This document shows positions 59,616 to 64,000 of a DNA stretch of 64,000 nucleotides, one piece after another; the stretch's first letter is position 1; every line of letters begins with the position of its first letter. The notes below the pieces were generated by a model. That model was not told where the DNA came from, did not search any database, and saw only the letters and a program-made list of their open reading frames with translations. This DNA is from Actinomortierella ambigua (taxonomy: Eukaryota > Mortierellomycota > Mortierellomycetes > Mortierellales > Mortierellaceae), in the NCBI GenBank assembly GCA_016098155.1, contig JAAAJB010000010.1, positions 1,429 to 65,428 of the forward strand, read 5' to 3'. The translations under genes were made by a program, and so were the position numbers.

Positions 59616-61996
59616 AAGAGCCTGAGGAGGGGGCCTCAAGATACATTGGCACTGTCATGTCACCCGCAGTCGATTCTTCTTCTTTGCTGTACATATCCAT
59701 ACCCATTCTGTGTCTCTTTCTTTCTTTTCTTTTTTCTTTTTGTACTTTGTAGCTTGTTGCCTTTATCCATTTGCCTTTTTTTTTCGCTTGATTTCCACTT
59801 GTTTCAGGTAGTCGAATCTGTCCTTGCGCATCACCAATAGCTCCCCCTTCCCCCAAAGGATTGGGAGCACCAAAAAGCATTGCCCTCAAAAATGAACACT
59901 CGGTTATTTGCATTGTCCATACGTTCTTGAACCCCCCCCCCATATCCTTCACCTGTTTGGATTGCCAGTAGCGAAGGGATTGGAGATGACTAAGCCTGGA
60001 TACCCACTTTCTTAGGTTGAGTGCGTGTTTCCTCGCTCTCTCCTGCCGTTGTCGTACCAAGATAGGGGAAACAAAGGAACAACAAGTCTGCGAAAAGATG
60101 GCGACACAAACAATCCTGCTGTGACCAAGCTGAGTAGTTACTTTTGTGGAGTGGGACACAGCGCACAAGCGCCATCTTCATCCACAGTTCCTCCCCTCCC
60201 CCTCCCCAGAACAAGGTTTATGAAGACAAGGGTTTTCACTCCCTGTTGCTGTCGGTGCAAAAAAAAAAGGACCGGATTTCAGACCTGTCTTTAGTATGGG
60301 CGTTGGTGAATGCAGGCGTCTGAAAAGCCCTTTCCTTTTATTTTCTTTTTTTTTTTCAGAGGCAACGATAGGTTTCGGCAATGGACGCTGGCCCCTCTTC
60401 TTGGGCGCCGCGCCGTCAGCTTCCAGGTGATACAGTGCATGTGGATCACCACAATTTCTTTCCCGGCTCGGCTGCTGTGCATGGCGAAGTAAAGAACGTG
60501 AAAGAAGAAGAAAAGATAGAGCCGTCGAACGAGAGCATTGAAGCATTCATTTTGTTGTTGTATCCTACTCCGTCCTCTTCCCTCATAAGAGGTACATTAT
60601 TGGCTCACTTACTCCAGCCTTTGTTTTTCTATGCTCTTTTTACTTGCTCCACGCCAGGTTGCCCTAGCATGTTTCTGGAAGGAAAATAAAAAACACTTTG
60701 CATTCAGTGGAAACACTCTTCCACAGTGCAGCTGAACTAATAGGAGGACAGATGTTTTGGATGGTTAACAGAAGGTTGGTCTGTCGATGTCTTTTTCTGT
60801 TTTGTGCGCAACTAGCTGCTGTGCGCGAAGTTTACAAACAACAAGCAACCTCGGGTAATACCTATTGAATTTGATGACAAAGGATCATTGCCGACTGCAA
60901 GCTTTTCTACTTTTGAGGGTGTGAGACGAGTCACTTTGACTTTTCCCAGCATTTCCGCCTTTTCTTTTTCTTTTCAAGACCCCACACCTTCTGCTGGCTC
61001 TTGTTTTTTTCTTCTTCATCTATTTTCTTACGGTGGGGTTACACTGAAAGACAGCGCGGGCTGGAGATGCCGTTGGCCAATGGCGCCATGCCAGCTGCTG
61101 CGTGTATCCGATGCATGGGAGGCAAGGGGGCATGTTAAAGTGAATATGAACAGAGAGAGGAGGAAAAAGGCGTTTGTCAGTCCTCTAGTTTTCGCCACTT
61201 GGGTCATTTTGTGTTGAGTGGATAGTCCTGGGTAGCACCGTTTTCAGGAAGATATCCAACGGAGTTTGCACAAGACTACGGAGAAAGGGGGGCATGGGCC
61301 ATTATTTTGGCAAGGGTAACAGATGTTGCATGGAAGTTTTGAGTACCGTTGGTAGGAGCGCCAGCATGCGGGCGGGTATGAAGCCAGAATGGGGATGATA
61401 CACATACGAACATACTGGACTGACATGTCGGTGCGAGTGAGACGCTGTTTCAAAAGAGGAGTTGTGGTCCTCTCTGAATTTTTGAAGAGGCGTAGGTCAA
61501 AGCACAGCAGCAGCAGGAGTAGCAGGAGTAACACAGTTGCAGTTTGCTGGAGTGCTTCTCAAAGAAGACAAAGTTGATTTCCCCTTCCCATATGAAAAAA
61601 AAAGATGTCCACACACACACACAGAGACGCCCCCTCCAGCTCAGGCACACGCTCTGACTGACTGCCCTTCTGACTGGCTAATCTCCTCTTTACACATCTC
61701 TCCCCCTCCAAATCAGCATTCATCCATCCTTCCCTCATCATCTCCTTCGACTCCAACTCCTCTCTTCTCGCATTGCTTGCTTCCAAAGCAGTAGCAGCAG
61801 CATCAACAACAATAAGAATATCAACAAGTGACAACAACTTTGTCAGCCTGCTTGTGGACAGTCGCCTTGCCTTTCCTTCTTCCTCTTCTTCAAGTCGGCA
61901 CACCCATCCCCTCCTCCCCCATTCTCCCCCTCTTCACCTGGCTCTCTAGCCCTGCCGTAGCTCCTCCCACTTCATCCCTCTCATTCTCCATCTGTC
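59616..61996. other. Intergenic region after the zinc finger gene
   Basis: About 2.4 kb. The first part is the zinc finger gene's T-rich 3' UTR. A 102-codon plus-strand frame starting at 60381 (MDAGPSSWAPRRQLPGDTVH) has coding-like composition at first but no match and no clear exon partner, so it is not called. The last 300 bp are C/T-rich, the leader of the TPR gene. No repeat or RNA gene is recognised. Confidence 0.45.
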
Positions 61997-64000
61997 ATGG
62001 CGCTCTCTTCAAAGGCACAAGCTATCGAGCGCGATTTCTACAATGCCCGAGCCAAGGCAAACTACGCTGCATTCTCTGAGCTGGCTCGTCGCTATGTCAA
62101 GCACAACAAGGAGGGCGTTGGTATGGCTCCTTTCTTTACTCACCCCCTGTCTCCACCACCACCACCACCACCATCTGCAGTCCCGACACTTTTTCTGCTT
62201 TGGAAGAATGCATGACTGACTTGCTGTCATCGCCATTCTTTTCTGTCTTGGGCGTCAGGACTGCACTAAATAATGAGAGCAGATGTCTCTTTACGAGGAC
62301 ACCAGTGTCAGGACAGGCAGCGATGAACGTGAAAAAAGGGATGCAGCACATGGGTGTCAGCAAACTAGGCATGGACCCGTGAACAGGGGACACATCATGC
62401 TAGCTGACAGGCCTGATGACCCATCTCGGGCTTCGGCCTCTCCTCTAAATGGGGTTCACACTCTTTAGTTTTCTTTCCTTGTCCTTTTGTCTAAGAATAA
62501 CCCCGTAGTGAAGTTCGCCTTTGTATTGCTGCTCACTCTTTTTTTTTCACTCACTTTCTCTCCAACCTGTAGTATTTGCTCAGACTGCATTGCTGGAGCA
62601 GGCTGTTGGCGAAGCCGAGCAGGCTGTCCGTAAGGCTCAAGGATGGTCGTTTTTGCCTTCGCTGGACGATACACCCGAGATGATCGCTCAGCCCCCTGCG
62701 ATCCGCCCAGAGTCCATCCAAGAAGCTGTTGATAACCTTGAGCGTGTTGTTACTCGTGGATCAGAAGAGCTGCAAGAGGTAGAGTTTTTTGTTGTTGGGA
62801 GGGAAAGGAAGAGTGATAGCGTGCGAAGGGAAGGAGAGGATCGCTCTGTCGAACACGCCTTTCTTCACGAAAAGAACAGACGTTTATGTTTTATCGCATT
62901 GCGAGTGGGAAAACTAATACCTTCCCCTTCTATTTCTCTCTCTCTCTCACTCTTTTAGTACGCAGGAATTGTTCTTGCCAGAGCAGCTATTGCCACCAAT
63001 GCACCCGACCGCCTCCAGCGTGTTGCCCACTATCTTCGCAACATCCAGTTGCCACCTGCCAAGATCCCTACAGGACACAACTTTGCACTTGTTGCTTGTG
63101 GACTGACAGTGAAGGGCTTGGCATTGGAAGACGAGGGCAAGCTGCCGGAAGCCATTGTATGCTATGACAATGTCTCGTTGATGGTCCAGGCAGCTCCTAC
63201 GGAGAAGTGCGAGGAGCTTGCTGTCTGGACAGAGCAGGCACTTTATCGTGCCAGTTTGCTCAAATTGCGACAGGGGTAAGAAGAGGAAGAAGAAGAAACA
63301 AGGACGCGATGTCTGTATGGTGGTTTGCAAGATATGTGATTAACGGGTGCCTGAAATTTCCGTCTATTTTTTTTTTTTTAAGTGTGGAGTTTAATGGGGG
63401 ACTAAAATTTTGTGATATTTTTTTTTTTTTTTTTTTTTTTTTTGACAAATCACATCAAATCAGTGATCAACTGGCTGCCATCCGCTCTTTCCGTGCCTAC
63501 CATAACCAGGCATTGCTTTGGCCCAACTCTTTCCCGCTGCCACGTCGTGCCACCATCTATCGCTACTTCACACAGTGCCTCTCAGCATCCTTCAAATCGC
63601 ATACCCAAATCAACGGCGCCAACGGCAGTGTCTCGGCTGTCATCGAGTAAGTCCGCACTCGAGTTTGACTTTTGACAGTTATGGCCCACTGTCTTTTCTC
63701 CAGATAGGCTGCAGAGTACTGACCCTGCTTTCGACTGCGACTCTCTTTCTCACCCTTTCCTTTTTCTTGACAGTGAGCAATCACAATTCTATCCTGCATC
63801 ACTTAGCCTTGAGATTGCGCAGATCCATGCGTACTGGGAGGACGCCTTGTACGCCGTCACCCCCTTCCCACGCGCCACCGAGAAGAACTGGCGTGTCCTG
63901 AATATGATTGAGCAGATTGTGAATGACCGCAAATTGTTTGGTGGCGGGAACGATGCCGACAAGAGAGCCCTTGTCGAGGTAAGAATGTTGCTTCAGGTCA
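61997..64000 (+). CDS. TTC7/Ypp1-like TPR protein (3' partial)
   Basis: Exons 61997-62120, 62573-62778, 62959-63275, 63464-63646 and 63774-63978 keep phase and give 345 residues before the window ends; a GTAAGA donor at 63979 shows that it continues. The start MALSSKAQAIERDFYNARAK follows a C/T-rich leader. The protein is helical with TPR-like repeats, such as LVACGLTVKGLALEDEGKLP and ELAVWTEQALYRASLLKLRQ. SFRAYHNQALLWPNSFPLPR and IHAYWEDALYAVTPFPRATE look like the helical N-half of Ypp1/TTC7. That protein scaffolds the PI4-kinase Stt4 at the plasma membrane. The TPR nature is clear; the Ypp1/TTC7 assignment is likely but not certain. One intron carries a 25-T run (about 63419-63443). Confidence 0.68.

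Noticed and set aside
60381..60689. 102-codon plus-strand frame starting MDAGPSSWAPRR
   Set aside because: The second half is low-quality, T-rich sequence, and no exon partner or similarity was found.

Overview
This window reads as nuclear DNA of a filamentous, early-diverging fungus, probably Mucoromycota and most likely Mortierella-like. That placement is an inference. It rests on genes split by many short introns with CTAAC-like branch sites, long Gln/Ser/His-rich proteins, and a gene set (SMN-complex Gemin7-like protein, MYSM1-like deubiquitinase, Ku80 with a DNA-PKcs-type tail, Fanzor relic) that the common model yeasts lack. No tRNA, rRNA, CRISPR array or organellar sequence was recognised. 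Exon boundaries were worked out by hand from GT/GC-AG sites, reading phase and family conservation.

Layout. 1-1423 (+): geranylgeranyltransferase-I beta subunit, 5' end unresolved. 1736-2863 (+): nitronate monooxygenase. 2984-6575 (+): exocyst subunit Sec10, ten exons. 6720-9174 (-): AVT3-like vacuolar amino acid transporter. 10072-11612 (-): OB-fold/CCCH/methyltransferase protein. 12163-14118 (+): disordered acidic protein. 14440-16385 (-): eIF3e. 17228-18760 (+): decayed Fanzor (eukaryotic TnpB-like) gene. 19512-21176 (+): ribosomal protein eL6. 21177-24434: gene-poor. 24435-27805 (+): protein kinase with two large insertions. 28267-30321 (-): poly-Gln disordered protein. 30476-31557 (-): a four-exon secreted, probably GPI-anchored glycoprotein that no single open frame reveals. 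32476-33727 (+): p23/Sba1 co-chaperone. 34372-34796 (+): Gemin7-like protein. 34797-37022: gene-poor, with a 158-bp direct repeat. 37023-39547 (+): Rab GTPase Ypt1. 39971-43201 (-): Ku80. 43576-44097 (-): small four-helix membrane protein. 44960-45873 (+): mitochondrial ribosomal protein bL34m. 46694-50302 (-): MYSM1-like Myb plus JAMM deubiquitinase. 50303-56161: 5.9-kb pyrimidine-rich, microsatellite-rich stretch without a gene. 56162-59615 (+): C2H2 (GLI/ZIC-type) transcription factor. 61997-64000 (+): TTC7/Ypp1-like TPR protein, running off the window.

Most genes are housekeeping. Membrane traffic is represented by Sec10, Ypt1 and the TTC7/Ypp1-like protein. Translation is represented by eIF3e, eL6 and bL34m. 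Chromatin and DNA repair are represented by the MYSM1-like protein and Ku80. There is no cluster with a shared pathway. The points most worth following are the Fanzor relic, the hidden secreted glycoprotein, the Gemin7-like gene, the SWIRM-less MYSM1-like enzyme, the Ku80 PIKK-type tail, and two probable GC-AG introns in one gene.
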